Of a stretch of 56,463 bases of DNA, positions 17,079-26,074 are shown piece by piece. A model generated the notes under the pieces. That model saw only the letters and a list, made by a program, of their open reading frames with translations, searched no databases and had not been told where the DNA came from. Within the stretch, counting starts at the first letter, position 1, and every line of letters begins with the position of its first letter. The DNA comes from Halapricum hydrolyticum. Its GTDB lineage: Archaea; Halobacteriota; Halobacteria; Halobacteriales; Haloarculaceae. The stretch is from contig JAOPKD010000019.1 of NCBI GenBank assembly GCA_025517565.1, positions 1 through 56,463 on the forward strand, given 5' to 3'. The position numbers were made by a program, and so were the translations under genes.

Positions 17079-17981
17079 ATGCCAGAAGATCTCGAAGATC
17101 TCAAGCGCGGGACCGAGCTGGTCAAGCGCGGCTTCGCGAAGATGCAGAAAGGCGGCGTCATCATGGACGTCGTCAACCGAGAACAGGCTCGAATCGCCGA
17201 AGACGTGGGCGCGGTCGCGGTCATGTCCCTGGAGGCCGTCCCGGCGGACATCCGCAAGCGCGGCGGCGTCGCCCGGATGGCCGACCCCGCTGACGTCGAG
17301 GAGATCATCGACGAAGTGTCGATCCCGGTGATGGGCAAGTCCCGGATCGGCCACACCAAGGAGGCGGAGATCCTCGAAGCCACTGGCGTCGACATGATCG
17401 ACGAGTCGGAAGTCCTGACGCCGGCCGACGACCGCTATCACATCGACAAGCGTGAGTTCACTGCACCCTTCGTCTGTGGCGCGCGCAACCTCGGGGAGGC
17501 GCTACGTCGCATCGACGAGGGCGCGGCGATGATCCGCACGAAGGGCGAGGCCGGCACCGGCGACGTCAACCAGGCCGTCCACCACCAGCGCAACATCAAG
17601 TCAGCGATCCGCAAACTCGAGGGGATGACCCACGAGGAACGCGAGAAGTGGGCCCGCGAGCACGAGGCGCCCGCCGATCTAGTCCACGAGACCGCCGAGA
17701 TGGGCCGGCTCCCGGTCGTCAACTTCGCCGCCGGCGGGATCGCCACGCCCGCCGACGCGGCGCTGATGATGCATCACGGCTGTGACGGCATCTTCGTCGG
17801 CAGCGGCATCTTCGGTGCCGAGGACCCCGAGGCGATGGGGACCGCGATCGTCGAGGCCGTCAACAACTGGGACGACCCCGAGAAACTCGCCGAGATCTCC
17901 TCGAATATCGGCTCGGGTATGAAAGGCGACGCCAACGCTGACCTGCCCGAGGAAGAGAAGATGCAGGGCCGGGGCGTCTAG
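17079..17981 (+). CDS. pdxS: Pyridoxal 5'-phosphate synthase lyase subunit PdxS
   Basis: 300 residues, near-canonical Pdx[19 protein letters not shown] opens the barrel, the two active-site lysines lie in [10 protein letters not shown] and [11 protein letters not shown], and the phosphate-binding FVGSGIF precedes the acidic C-terminus. It makes PLP from ribose-5-phosphate, glyceraldehyde-3-phosphate and glutamine-derived ammonia. Its glutaminase partner PdxT is not in this window. Its stop codon overlaps by four bases the stop of the convergent gene at 17978. Confidence 0.97.
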   Translation: MPEDLEDLKRGTELVKRGFAKMQKGGVIMDVVNREQARIAEDVGAVAVMSLEAVPADIRKRGGVARMADPADVEEIIDEVSIPVMGKSRIGHTKEAEILEATGVDMIDESEVLTPADDRYHIDKREFTAPFVCGARNLGEALRRIDEGAAMIRTKGEAGTGDVNQAVHHQRNIKSAIRKLEGMTHEEREKWAREHEAPADLVHETAEMGRLPVVNFAAGGIATPADAALMMHHGCDGIFVGSGIFGAEDPEAMGTAIVEAVNNWDDPEKLAEISSNIGSGMKGDANADLPEEEKMQGRGV

Positions 17982-19045
17982 AGCTCCCGATCCATCGGAT
18001 CCTCGAGTTCGCCAAGCACTTCCTCGAACGCGTCGGTCGCGGTGACGAGTCCGACGACCTCACCGCCGTCGAGCACGAGCGCGAGTTCCTGGTTCTCCGC
18101 CTGACACTGATCGATGAAGTCGCTGACGGCCGTGTCGGCGGCGACTGTCATCGGCGGTGTCGCCAGCTCTCCGAGAGCCGTCTTGCCGGCCCGCAGTTCG
18201 TCGATGTTGTGCAACACTGTCGGCGCGTAGACGACGCCGACAAACTCCTCGAAGTCTTCGCCAACCAGGGGAAACCGGACGTGGGGCGTCCCGTCCATCC
18301 GGTCGAGGTTCGTCTCCAGATCCACTTCCGTAGAAAGCGCGACGATTTCCTCGCGATCGATCATGATCTCGACGACGTCGCTGTCTCCGATTTCGAGGGC
18401 GCTCAGGACCTCCGCGCGGCGCTCGTCCGTCAGCTCGCCTTTTTCGAGCACGGATCCCAGCCGGTTGCGCAGTTGTGCTCGCGTCTCGATGGAGTCGGTC
18501 TCGGCTTCGAGCCACGCGCCGGTCATCTCGATCCCGAACAGCTTGAGCGTCCACTTGGCGACGCTGTCCCCGACGATGATCATCGGCGAGATGAGGAAGT
18601 GAAACCAGTACAGCGGCTCGGCGCCGTACCTGGCGACCATGCGCGTGCGCTCGACGCCCAGATACGTCGGGGTCTGCTCGCCGTGGGTGAGGTGGACGAG
18701 GTTGATGATGAGGAAGGCGATGACTGCGCCCGCGCCCGCCGACGCCAGTGCCGTGTCCGCGAACACCGGTTCGAGCAGGAACGCCAGCGCCGGCTCGGCG
18801 ACGATCCCGACGGCGATGCTGGTCGCGGTGATCCCGACCTGACAGCTCGTGAGATAGATCTCCAGGTCCTCGGTCATCTCCCAGGCCCGGGCCAGTCCAC
18901 GAGAGCCCTCGCCGACGAACTCCTCTCTGCTGTATTGTCGGGTCCGGGTCAGCGCGAACTCGACGGCGACGAAGAAGGCGTTCCCGAGAATCAGTCCGAT
19001 CCCCGCAACGAGCCGGACGACGATCTCGACGGTGGACATCGCCAT
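17978..19045 (-). CDS. CNNM/HlyC-CorC family membrane protein (DUF21 plus CBS pair)
   Basis: 355 residues. An N-terminal DUF21 membrane domain of about four helices ([23 protein letters not shown] split by a loop, [40 protein letters not shown] with the conserved GEQ-x-P) precedes a CBS pair (about 205-350, ending [18 protein letters not shown]). The family is linked to magnesium or other divalent cation transport. The usual C-terminal CorC_HlyC domain is absent. Start at 19045 (ATG) or two codons later. It converges on pdxS. Confidence 0.85.
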   Translation of the reverse strand: MAMSTVEIVVRLVAGIGLILGNAFFVAVEFALTRTRQYSREEFVGEGSRGLARAWEMTEDLEIYLTSCQVGITATSIAVGIVAEPALAFLLEPVFADTALASAGAGAVIAFLIINLVHLTHGEQTPTYLGVERTRMVARYGAEPLYWFHFLISPMIIVGDSVAKWTLKLFGIEMTGAWLEAETDSIETRAQLRNRLGSVLEKGELTDERRAEVLSALEIGDSDVVEIMIDREEIVALSTEVDLETNLDRMDGTPHVRFPLVGEDFEEFVGVVYAPTVLHNIDELRAGKTALGELATPPMTVAADTAVSDFIDQCQAENQELALVLDGGEVVGLVTATDAFEEVLGELEDPMDREL

Positions 19046-19111
19046 GACGTCGGCGGTTCGGCGCGGCGCGTTATCAATCTCCCTGGTTCGGCCGGATACG
19101 TGACCCCGAGA

Positions 19112-19987
19112 TCAGTGGATCGTCGCGCCCTCACCGATCCGGGTCTGGTAGGCCCGCGCGTCCACGCCAGCCTCGTCAAAGGCGTCGAGCATCGCCGAGG
19201 CGACGCGAGACTGATCGTCCTCGCGACAGACCGCGAGCACGCCCGGGCCGGCACCGCTGATCGTCACGCCCGTGCTGCCGGCTTCCAGGGCGGCCTGCCG
19301 GACTTCGCCGTAGCCGTCGATGAGCTTCGCGCGGGCCGGCGTGACGACCGAGTCTTCCATCCCCCGCCCGATCAACTCGGGGTCGTCCCGATGCATGCCC
19401 GTCGTCAACGTCGCGGCGTTGCCGACCGTCTCGATCAGCTGGTCGACGCTGGTTCGTTCGGGGACGACTTTCCGGGCGTCCCGGGTGGAGACGACGATTT
19501 CGGGCAGGCAGGCCACCAGCGGCACGTCGGCGTCGACCTGGGTGACGCCGTCGGGCGTCGCGATCGTGAACCCGCCCAGGATCGCGGGCGCGACGTTGTC
19601 GTCGTGGGCGTCCCCCGAGACGACGGCCTCGCCCTTGGCGGCGATGGGGACCAACTCCTTGCGGGTCTTGCCCCGGTCGTACAGTTCGTTGAGCGCGACG
19701 GCCGCTGCGGCGGCGCTTGCCGCAGAGGATCCCAGCCCCGAGGCCGGTCGGATCCCCTTGTCGATCTTGATGTGAGCCGGGGCGTCGAGTGCTTCGGCTA
19801 CTGCACCGACCGTATTCTTCTCGGGGTCTTCAGGGATGAACTGGCTACCAGCGCCCGTCACCTCGATCGTCGTCCGGTCGGCGCGCTCGACGCGGACCAC
19901 GTCCGCCGGATGGGAGAGCGCGACGCCGAAGACGTCGAAGCCACTCCCCAGATTGGCACTCGTCGCCGGCGCCCGCACCGTCAGCAT
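19112..19987 (-). CDS. thrB: Homoserine kinase
   Basis: 291-residue GHMP kinase. The opening RAPATSANLGSGFDVFGVAL, the ATP loop ASGLGSSAASAAAAAVAL and the C-terminal GVTISGAGPGVLAVC are typical of archaeal ThrB. It phosphorylates homoserine for threonine synthesis. ATG at 19987 is the correct start: the frame stays open to 20602 but homology starts at MLTVRAP. A structured palindrome (20032-20108) lies between this gene and the divergent oxidoreductase at 20159. Confidence 0.95.
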   Translation of the reverse strand: MLTVRAPATSANLGSGFDVFGVALSHPADVVRVERADRTTIEVTGAGSQFIPEDPEKNTVGAVAEALDAPAHIKIDKGIRPASGLGSSAASAAAAAVALNELYDRGKTRKELVPIAAKGEAVVSGDAHDDNVAPAILGGFTIATPDGVTQVDADVPLVACLPEIVVSTRDARKVVPERTSVDQLIETVGNAATLTTGMHRDDPELIGRGMEDSVVTPARAKLIDGYGEVRQAALEAGSTGVTISGAGPGVLAVCREDDQSRVASAMLDAFDEAGVDARAYQTRIGEGATIH

Positions 19988-20031
19988 ACCCCGCTGTAGC
20001 CGGAGTACCCGCAAAAAGGTAGCGGACTGAC

Positions 20032-20108
20032 AGTGACCGTTGTACCGATTTACCGGTGCGACCGCACGCGTCGTGCGGTCGACCCGGAACAGAATTACAA
20101 CGGTTACT
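20032..20108. repeat. Two-stem palindrome of different sequence, thrB/oxidoreductase intergenic
   Basis: Outer arms AGTGACCGTTGTA and TACAACGGTTACT pair fully if one G-U is allowed. An inner stem GACCGCACG/CGTGCGGTC is separated from them by unpaired arms. The architecture resembles the 80-nt family but the sequence differs. It sits between divergent genes, so it could be a regulatory or mobile-repeat structure. Confidence 0.6.
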
Positions 20109-20158
20109 ATGACACCCGGATGGAAAGACCTTTTCGCGCTACCGCGGAACCCTGGGGT

Positions 20159-21457
20159 ATGATCGGCGTCGTCGGCGGCGGAATCGCCGGCCTCGCGGCC
20201 GCCTATCGCCTCCAGCAACGCGGCCACGAGGTCCAGGTCTTCGAGGCGAGCGAGCAGCTTGGGGGACTCGCGGCCACCTACGAGACCGCGGGCGATCCCA
20301 TCGAAAAGTACTACCACCACCTCTCGAAGTCCGAGGGGACGATCCTCGAACTCGCCGAGGAACTCGGCGTCGAGATCGAGTGGCGCTACAAGTCCGACGC
20401 CTTCTACGTCGAGGGGCAGATCCACCCGATGGACAAACCCTGGGAGATCCTCGCCTACCCGTATCTGAGCTTCTACGACAAGTTCCGGCTGGGCATGCTC
20501 GTCAGCGAGATCGACGTCCGCGGCTGGAAACCCCGGACGGACACCTACGAGAACCTCGACGACTTCGAGGACGTTCCCATCAAGGAGTTCCTGCTCGAAC
20601 ACACCACCCGCGGAGTCTACGAGTACTTCTGGGAGCCGCTGCTCGACGCGAAGTTCGGCTCCCGGAAAGAAGACGTCTCGGCGGCCTGGCTACTCGGGCG
20701 AGTCAAGTTCCGCGGGGAGCGTGACCTCCTGCGAGGCGAGCAACTGGGCTACGTCGAGGGGAGTTTCGGCCGCCTGCTTGACGCGCTGGTCGAGGCCGTG
20801 GGTCGGGAGTCGATCACGACCGGTGCGCGCGTCACGGGACTCGCTAGCAACGGCCCCGTCGATTCGCTGACCGTCGAGACCGACGACGGCACGGCCACCC
20901 ACGAGGTCGATGCCGCAGTCGTCGCCGCGATGCCGAACGTCCTCGAAGATCTGACGGGCTATCCCTGTGAGATCGACTTCCAGGGCACCGTCTGTGCGGT
21001 GCTCTCGCTCGACCAGTCGCTGACTGACACCTACTGGCTGAACCTCATCGACGACGCCCCCTTCGGCGTCCTCATCGAGCACACGAACTTCATCCCCGAG
21101 GAGCGCTACGGCGGCGAGCACCTCTACTACCTGGCGAGTTACGTCCAGGAGTACGACGAGCAGCTGTGGCAACTCGACGACGACGAGGTCGAACAGCTGT
21201 GGCTCGACGGCGTCGCCGACCTGTTCCCGCAGTTCGACCGGGAGTCGGTCAACTGGATGGAGATCGCTCGTAATCCCCGGACGGCCCCCGTCTACGAGCG
21301 GGGCTATCTCGACATGGTCGTACCCTACGACCTGGGCGAAGAGATCGCCGAGGGCGTCTATTATGCTGGCATGGCCTCGCGCGCGCAGTACCCCGAGCGC
21401 TCGCTCGACGGCGCGATCGAGGCCGGGTACGCGTGTGCCGATCTAATCGACGGGTGA
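20159..21457 (+). CDS. FAD-dependent oxidoreductase, protoporphyrinogen oxidase-like
   Basis: 432 residues. The N-terminal dinucleotide motif GVVGGGIAGLAAAYRLQQRGH, then VFEASEQLGGLAATYE and EKYYHHLSKSEG place it with flavin amine-oxidase/PPO-like NAD(P)-binding proteins. The C-terminal YYAGMASRAQYPERSLDGAIEAGYA is the typical FAD-binding closure. In polysaccharide settings relatives act on sugar nucleotides or carotenoids, but nothing here fixes the substrate. ATG at 20159 begins directly with the FAD motif; it is only 50 bp from the structured palindrome at 20032-20108. Confidence 0.8.
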   Translation: MIGVVGGGIAGLAAAYRLQQRGHEVQVFEASEQLGGLAATYETAGDPIEKYYHHLSKSEGTILELAEELGVEIEWRYKSDAFYVEGQIHPMDKPWEILAYPYLSFYDKFRLGMLVSEIDVRGWKPRTDTYENLDDFEDVPIKEFLLEHTTRGVYEYFWEPLLDAKFGSRKEDVSAAWLLGRVKFRGERDLLRGEQLGYVEGSFGRLLDALVEAVGRESITTGARVTGLASNGPVDSLTVETDDGTATHEVDAAVVAAMPNVLEDLTGYPCEIDFQGTVCAVLSLDQSLTDTYWLNLIDDAPFGVLIEHTNFIPEERYGGEHLYYLASYVQEYDEQLWQLDDDEVEQLWLDGVADLFPQFDRESVNWMEIARNPRTAPVYERGYLDMVVPYDLGEEIAEGVYYAGMASRAQYPERSLDGAIEAGYACADLIDG

Positions 21458-21481
21458 CTTATATTGGCCGTGTGGGGAATG

Positions 21482-22075
21482 TCAGCCTTCGACCTTTTCC
21501 TCGTCTACACCCGGTGCGGCCTCGACATCCACGTTTTCTGGCTCCTCGCCGCCGCCGACCACGAGTTCGCCGTCGCCGGTCTCGACGTAGACGTCGTCGG
21601 CGAACCCGCCCTCGGCGTAGGGGTGTTCGGGCTCCTCGAGTCGCTCGGGCGTCGACGGTGCGTTCGGCAGCCCGTCCTCCGGTTTGAATTCTCCGAGCGG
21701 GTCCTCAATCGCGATGTTATAAGATTCGAAGAACTCGGCGTAGCGGTCGTAATGCACGTCGAGTTCGTCGCTGGGGAACTCCATCATCTCGGTCCAGCCG
21801 TGATTGTAGAAGGCGAAGTTGGCCTGGATGTGGGTGATCTCACGGGCCTCGGCTTCCGGATAGCCGTCCTCCAGCGCGGCGACGTAGGTGTCCATCGTCG
21901 CCTCGAAGAAGGCGTCGAGGTACTCGCGCCGGTCGTCTCTGTGACTCTCCTCGGCGCGGTCCAGGAAGACGGACGTGTGAATGTCGACCAGCTTGTCGAT
22001 GGCGTACTCGCCGACCACGGGCATGGTCAGCGCTTGCTTCGCGGCCCAGTGGCGGACGTTCTGACGGATCTTCAT
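21482..22075 (-). CDS. Conserved haloarchaeal protein (DUF6149-like)
   Basis: 197 residues, soluble and very acidic. The first 130 residues look helical (HWAAKQALTMPVVGEYAIDKLVDIH, then EYLDAFFEATMDTYVAALEDGYPEAEAREITHIQANFAFYNHG). A low-complexity acidic tail follows. I recognise it only as a haloarchaeal conserved family, probably DUF6149. Function unknown. A decayed palindrome copy C lies upstream of its start. Confidence 0.65.
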   Translation of the reverse strand: MKIRQNVRHWAAKQALTMPVVGEYAIDKLVDIHTSVFLDRAEESHRDDRREYLDAFFEATMDTYVAALEDGYPEAEAREITHIQANFAFYNHGWTEMMEFPSDELDVHYDRYAEFFESYNIAIEDPLGEFKPEDGLPNAPSTPERLEEPEHPYAEGGFADDVYVETGDGELVVGGGEEPENVDVEAAPGVDEEKVEG

Positions 22076-22125
22076 CGACCGCGATACGGATTTCGCCGCC
22101 TTGAACGCGGCGACTCCGGCAGATC

Positions 22126-22205
22126 ATACTGCCGATTGCAACACGTCTGAACCCCTCGATACCCCGCCGTGCCGAATATTGTCCCAAACGTACGACGGCA
22201 TCACA
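22126..22205 (+). repeat. Two-stem palindrome family, copy C (decayed)
   Basis: The left end ATACTGCCG and right half (GTGCCGAATATTG, AACGTACGACGGCA) align with copy D read on the other strand, but the inner stem and the last bases no longer pair well. It fills the gap between two minus-strand genes. Confidence 0.55.
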
Positions 22206-22428
22206 CGCGCTGGTTCGGCCCGGAACCTACGCTCGGGGAGAACCCGATCGCCGCGAGCAGCGTCCCGACGACGACGTACAGGAGTATCGACAGCCCCGTC
22301 ACGAGTTCACCGCTGAGAAGGAACCAACCGGCAAGAGCGAGACTCCCGACGACGAGCACGACCCCGAGTGCGATCAGTCGCCGACTGAAACGGTCCAGTC
22401 CGAATACGCGTTCGATCGTCTCACGCAT
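22201..22428 (-). CDS. Small two-helix membrane protein
   Basis: 75 residues from ATG 22428: MRETIERVFGLDRFSRR, then two hydrophobic helices (LIALGVVLVVGSLALAGWFLL and LVTGLSILLYVVVGTLLAAIGF). In-frame codons extend to 22542, but that part overlaps an AT-rich promoter-like stretch. Function unknown. The 3' end touches palindrome copy C. Confidence 0.6.
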   Translation of the reverse strand: MRETIERVFGLDRFSRRLIALGVVLVVGSLALAGWFLLSGELVTGLSILLYVVVGTLLAAIGFSPSVGSGPNQRV

Positions 22429-22623
22429 GTCTCTCAATACGGCTGCGAGACTCAAGAACCTTTGTACGCGCCAGAACCATATGTATTTATCATGGTGTAT
22501 TCCGTCTGGAACGCCGTCCTGTCCCTCGGGAGACCGATTCATCGGGGAGGGTCACGACGTCACCGAGTATCGGTCACTGGAGAGATAGCAACCCACATTA
22601 AGGCCCGACCCGAACGAGAGTCC

Positions 22624-23865
22624 ATGACCACGTCGCACGTCATCCTCGGCGACGGGATCGCGGGGAGTTCGGCGGCCGAGACGATCCGCGAGACGGATCC
22701 CGACGCCGAAATCACCGTCATCACCGAGGAGGGTGAGGCGCTGTACAACCGGATTCTGATCAAAGAGTTCGCAAAGGGCAAGCTGCCCGAGCCGCCGGTG
22801 TCGATCCACGAGCCCGACTGGTACGACGAGCGGGACATCGACCTCGCGCTCAACACGCACGTGACCGGCGTCGATACCGACGAGAAGACCGTCCACACCC
22901 ACGACAGCGGGACCTACAGCTACGACAAGCTCCTGGTCGCGACGGGCGGGACGCCGATCCAGCTCCCCGTCGAGAACGCCGACGCCGAGGGGATCCATCA
23001 CTTCTGGACGTTCCAGGACGCCCGGAAGATCCGCGAACACGCCGCCGAAGCCGAGAAGGGCGTCGTCATCGGAGCGGGATTGCTCGGGATCGACCTGGCA
23101 GCGATCTGTGGCGCCCAGAACGTCGACGCCAAGTACCTCATGCGGGGTAACCGCTGGTGGCGCTACGCGCTGAGCCTCGACGGCGCGGAGATCGTCCACC
23201 GGGCGCTGGAAGAGATCGGCGTCGAACCGGTCTTCGAGAGCGGACTCGACCACTTCGAGGTCGACGAAACGGGTCACGTCAGCGGCGTCGTCGACACCAA
23301 CGGCGTGACCCACGAGGCGGAGTTCGTCGGGATCGCCGTCGGGCTGGATTACAATACGGAGTTCCTCGAAGGCACGCCGGTCGACGTTGAGGGCGGCGTG
23401 CTCGTCGACCAGTACATGCGGACGAACGTCGAGGACGTCTACGCGGCCGGCGACATTACCGAGTATTACGACGTGATCCTCGAAGATCGAACCCAGAACG
23501 GGGCGTGGGGCTCGGCCAAAGAGCAGGGCGTCGTCGCCGGCAAGAACATGGCTACCGACGACACGACCAAAGAGTTCCGGTACGTCCCCTCCTACTCGAT
23601 CACGCACTTCGATTTCCCGTTCCTCTCCTTTGGCCACCCGACTATCGGCGAAGACGACGCCGAGCGCAAATACTCCGAGAACGAGTGGCGTCGCCTCACG
23701 TTCAAGAACGGCAAGCTGATCGGCGGGGTACTGATCGGGGATCTCTCCCAGCAGAGCACGTTCAAGAAGATCATCCGCCAGGAACGGCCGGTCGCCGACC
23801 AGAAGGAGGCGCTCCTCGAGAAAGAGGTCGATCTCGACGCGCTGGCTCCGTCTGCGATCGAGTGA
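22624..23865 (+). CDS. FAD-dependent NAD(P)H oxidoreductase (rubredoxin/nitrite-reductase-like)
   Basis: 413 residues of the pyridine-nucleotide-disulfide oxidoreductase fold. FAD motif HVILGDGIAGSSAAETIRE (5-23), second motif TYSYDKLLVATGGTP, NAD motif KGVVIGAGLLGIDLAAIC, and the FAD closing motif VYAAGDITEYYD. No redox Cys pair is present, so it is of the class that feeds electrons to a separate acceptor, as in rubredoxin reductase or NirB N-terminal domains. ATG 22624 chosen because the FAD motif starts at once. No obvious partner gene is adjacent. Confidence 0.85.
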   Translation: MTTSHVILGDGIAGSSAAETIRETDPDAEITVITEEGEALYNRILIKEFAKGKLPEPPVSIHEPDWYDERDIDLALNTHVTGVDTDEKTVHTHDSGTYSYDKLLVATGGTPIQLPVENADAEGIHHFWTFQDARKIREHAAEAEKGVVIGAGLLGIDLAAICGAQNVDAKYLMRGNRWWRYALSLDGAEIVHRALEEIGVEPVFESGLDHFEVDETGHVSGVVDTNGVTHEAEFVGIAVGLDYNTEFLEGTPVDVEGGVLVDQYMRTNVEDVYAAGDITEYYDVILEDRTQNGAWGSAKEQGVVAGKNMATDDTTKEFRYVPSYSITHFDFPFLSFGHPTIGEDDAERKYSENEWRRLTFKNGKLIGGVLIGDLSQQSTFKKIIRQERPVADQKEALLEKEVDLDALAPSAIE

Positions 23866-23937
23866 TACGGGCCCGACTTACAGCAGTCCGTCTGATCGAC
23901 ACAGGGCTTTTCTGTCCGCGCTGAGAGCCCATGGCTG

Positions 23938-24639
23938 ATGGATCGTCGCGTGCGGATCTTCGCTGACGCCCGGAGCCGCCGGACGACACTGGTGGGATTG
24001 ACGGTCATCCTCGCGGTGCTGATCGGTGGCTCGATCGCACTCCGGGGTCGGGTCGCCTGGCTCACCGAGCCGGTCGCGACCCGGGCGTTCATCGCGGAGT
24101 TCGGTCTCGCCGCACCGCTCGCGTTCGTCCTGTTGCAGGCTATGCAGGTCGTGTTCGCACCGATCCCGGGACAGGTTCTGGCCGTCGCGAGCGGCTGGCT
24201 GTTCGGGCTCTTCTGGGGTACTGTCTACAGCGTCGTCGGGGCAACGATCGGGAGCTACGTCGTGTTTCGACTGGCGCGTCGTTACGGGCGGCCGTTCGTC
24301 GAGCGGGCGATCGACCCGGACGCGCTCGCCACGTTCGATGGCTTCTCGGCACGGCGGGGATATCTGGCGCTGACTGCGTTGTTCGTGTTGCCAGGTCTGC
24401 CGGACGACGTGATCTGCTTCGTCGCCGGGACGACCGAACTCGACATCAGGCGGATGACGCTGATCGCTGCACTCGGGCGAATCCCGGGATATCTGCTCGC
24501 GAACGCCGTCGGCGCGTCACTGGCGGCACGTCTGTACGTCGAAGCGGGAGTGATCCTGCTGGCTGTGCTGACCGTCTCGGCGTTCGTCTACTGGTATCGC
24601 GAGACCGTGTTCGAGTGGCTGTTGGCGGTACTTCGATAG
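23938..24639 (+). CDS. DedA/TVP38-type VTT-domain membrane protein
   Basis: 233 residues. Helices at LVGLTVILAVLIGGSIAL, APLAFVLLQAMQVVFAPIPG, LFGLFWGTVYSVVGATIGSY, YLALTALFVLPGLPDDVICF and a C-terminal VILLAVLTVSAFVYWY. The conserved PIPGQ followed by G-x-LFG and ATIGS-x-V-F marks the VTT (SNARE-associated Golgi) family, in which some members scramble or flip phospholipids. The last 52 bp overlap the convergent gene at 24588. Confidence 0.82.
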   Translation: MDRRVRIFADARSRRTTLVGLTVILAVLIGGSIALRGRVAWLTEPVATRAFIAEFGLAAPLAFVLLQAMQVVFAPIPGQVLAVASGWLFGLFWGTVYSVVGATIGSYVVFRLARRYGRPFVERAIDPDALATFDGFSARRGYLALTALFVLPGLPDDVICFVAGTTELDIRRMTLIAALGRIPGYLLANAVGASLAARLYVEAGVILLAVLTVSAFVYWYRETVFEWLLAVLR

Positions 24640-25229
24640 CGCTCCGGAACGTGGGGGTGGACGGCCGCCGGGAGAAGCGTGACCAGCGTGGCGGCGATCG
24701 CTGCCAGTCGCTTTCGGAGCAGCGTGTACCCGAGGGAGACGACTACCGCGCCCGCGATGATGAGTTGCAACAGGCCATCGGTCCAGAGCACTGCCGGCAC
24801 TGCAAGTCCGGCCGCGAGGCCGAGATCGTGGAGCGACCCGTCGTAGGGTACCCACCGACGCGGCGACAGCCAGCGACCGTGATAGTGGGAGTACACTGCC
24901 CGCTCGGAGTTACCCTCCCAGGGACGCAACTCCAGGCCGCCGCCGAGGACGTCAGTCGCGGCGTGGAGGGCCGCAGCGGCGACGAACGCCGCGAGCGCGA
25001 CGGTCACGGGTGTTGCCACGAGTATCGCGATCGCGACGACGACCGCCGTAAGGATCGATCCGTACACCGGGAAGTGTAACGTCCGGCGGTGGCCGCGGTA
25101 CAGGTCCAGATCGGGAGCGACTCCTCCGAGAAGTCCGGCGGCCATCGCGGTAGTTGCGTGTTCGGGTGCCAGCAAGGCGATGACGGCCCCCAGCGCGAGC
25201 CCGAGGAGGCCGTGTGTCGTCGCCATCAT
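24588..25229 (-). CDS. Membrane-bound metal-dependent hydrolase family (DUF457)
   Basis: 213 residues, several membrane helices. The N-terminal MATTHGLLGLALGAVIALL, then GGVAPDLDLYRGHRRTLHFPV, and HAATDVLGGG with GRWLSPRRW carry the His/Asp pattern of the LexA-regulated YdjM-like family. Biochemical role unproven. A relative of this family is encoded at 38423. Start ATG 25229 or the next codon. It overlaps the 3' end of the VTT gene by 52 bp. Confidence 0.75.
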   Translation of the reverse strand: MMATTHGLLGLALGAVIALLAPEHATTAMAAGLLGGVAPDLDLYRGHRRTLHFPVYGSILTAVVVAIAILVATPVTVALAAFVAAAALHAATDVLGGGLELRPWEGNSERAVYSHYHGRWLSPRRWVPYDGSLHDLGLAAGLAVPAVLWTDGLLQLIIAGAVVVSLGYTLLRKRLAAIAATLVTLLPAAVHPHVPERYRSTANSHSNTVSRYQ

Positions 25230-25458
25230 TGTGACCTCTGTATGAGGTCACGTCATATAACCGTATCGGGGACTCTGTGCCAACATGCGATTGGTCAGCA
25301 TTCGCGCCCGGATGACGTCAGTGCCGACGCGGACGGTTCCGGCCGTCGGCGTTCGCAGAGCGGTTGCCCTCATGTGAGGGGTATTGTCGGCGTCCTGGTC
25401 GGTCGGTTCGACAGTGCCGACCGACACCGTTTTGCGCGCGCCACCGTCATGCTCGGGT

Positions 25459-25869
25459 ATGGACGGCGCAAGCGGCGAGATGACCCTCGCCTTCGATCTG
25501 GAAGCACTGAAGCGGCTGGCCCGTCCGGACGCGGTGTTTACCGACGCGCGCCAGTGGAGCGAGTACGTCGGCGTCGTCTCCGAGAAGCCGACCTACGTCG
25601 TGACGAACTTCACCCGCAAACACCGCATCCGGCAGGATTTCTTCTCCGGACCCAGGGGCCGCAAGGAGAGCCTCGAAAACGTCAGAAACCAGTTCGAGAC
25701 GCCACGGTACGTCTACATCGGGACGAGCGAGGAAGACGAGGAACTGGCGACGTCGGTCGGCTGGGAGTATCTGGACGTCGTCGCGGCAGCCGACGCCGCC
25801 GACTGGGAGCTCGGTGAACCCGAACCGCCCGGACAGGACGGCGACGACGGCCGCGACGACTGGCCCTGA
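25459..25869 (+). CDS. Conserved haloarchaeal protein (DUF7124-like)
   Basis: 136 residues, soluble: MTLAFDLEALKRLARPDAVF, WSEYVGVVSEKPTYVVTNF, RHRIRQDFFSGPRGRKESLE and an acidic tail. I recognise it only as a widely conserved haloarchaeal family of unknown role. ATG 25459 fits best; an in-frame ATG at 25384 would add 25 residues unlike the family. It stands alone between longer gaps. Confidence 0.7.
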   Translation: MDGASGEMTLAFDLEALKRLARPDAVFTDARQWSEYVGVVSEKPTYVVTNFTRKHRIRQDFFSGPRGRKESLENVRNQFETPRYVYIGTSEEDEELATSVGWEYLDVVAAADAADWELGEPEPPGQDGDDGRDDWP

Positions 25870-26074
25870 TTTGGACCGCCGTACGCCCGGCCGTATCGCC
25901 ACAGGCCGTGCGATCGGACCGCCACGCGATCCGTGCGAACCTATCGGAAACGAGTGGTTTTATCCCACTTTTCGTCGAACCGACGGCCGATGAGAACAGC
26001 CGACCGTTTGTACGGCCGAATCGCGAGGGGGGAGCAGACTGCAAAGGCCCGGAGGGAGCGTCCAGAGGGGACCG

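Noticed and set aside
18209..19999. 596-codon plus-strand frame over the CNNM-type and thrB genes
   Set aside because: It is the antisense shadow of two well-supported minus-strand genes.
19988..20602. N-terminal extension of homoserine kinase
   Set aside because: The frame stays open upstream but crosses the palindrome and the opposite gene; the kinase fold begins at 19987.
22552..23637. 361-codon minus-strand frame over the FAD oxidoreductase
   Set aside because: Shadow of a clear Rossmann enzyme; no family sequence.
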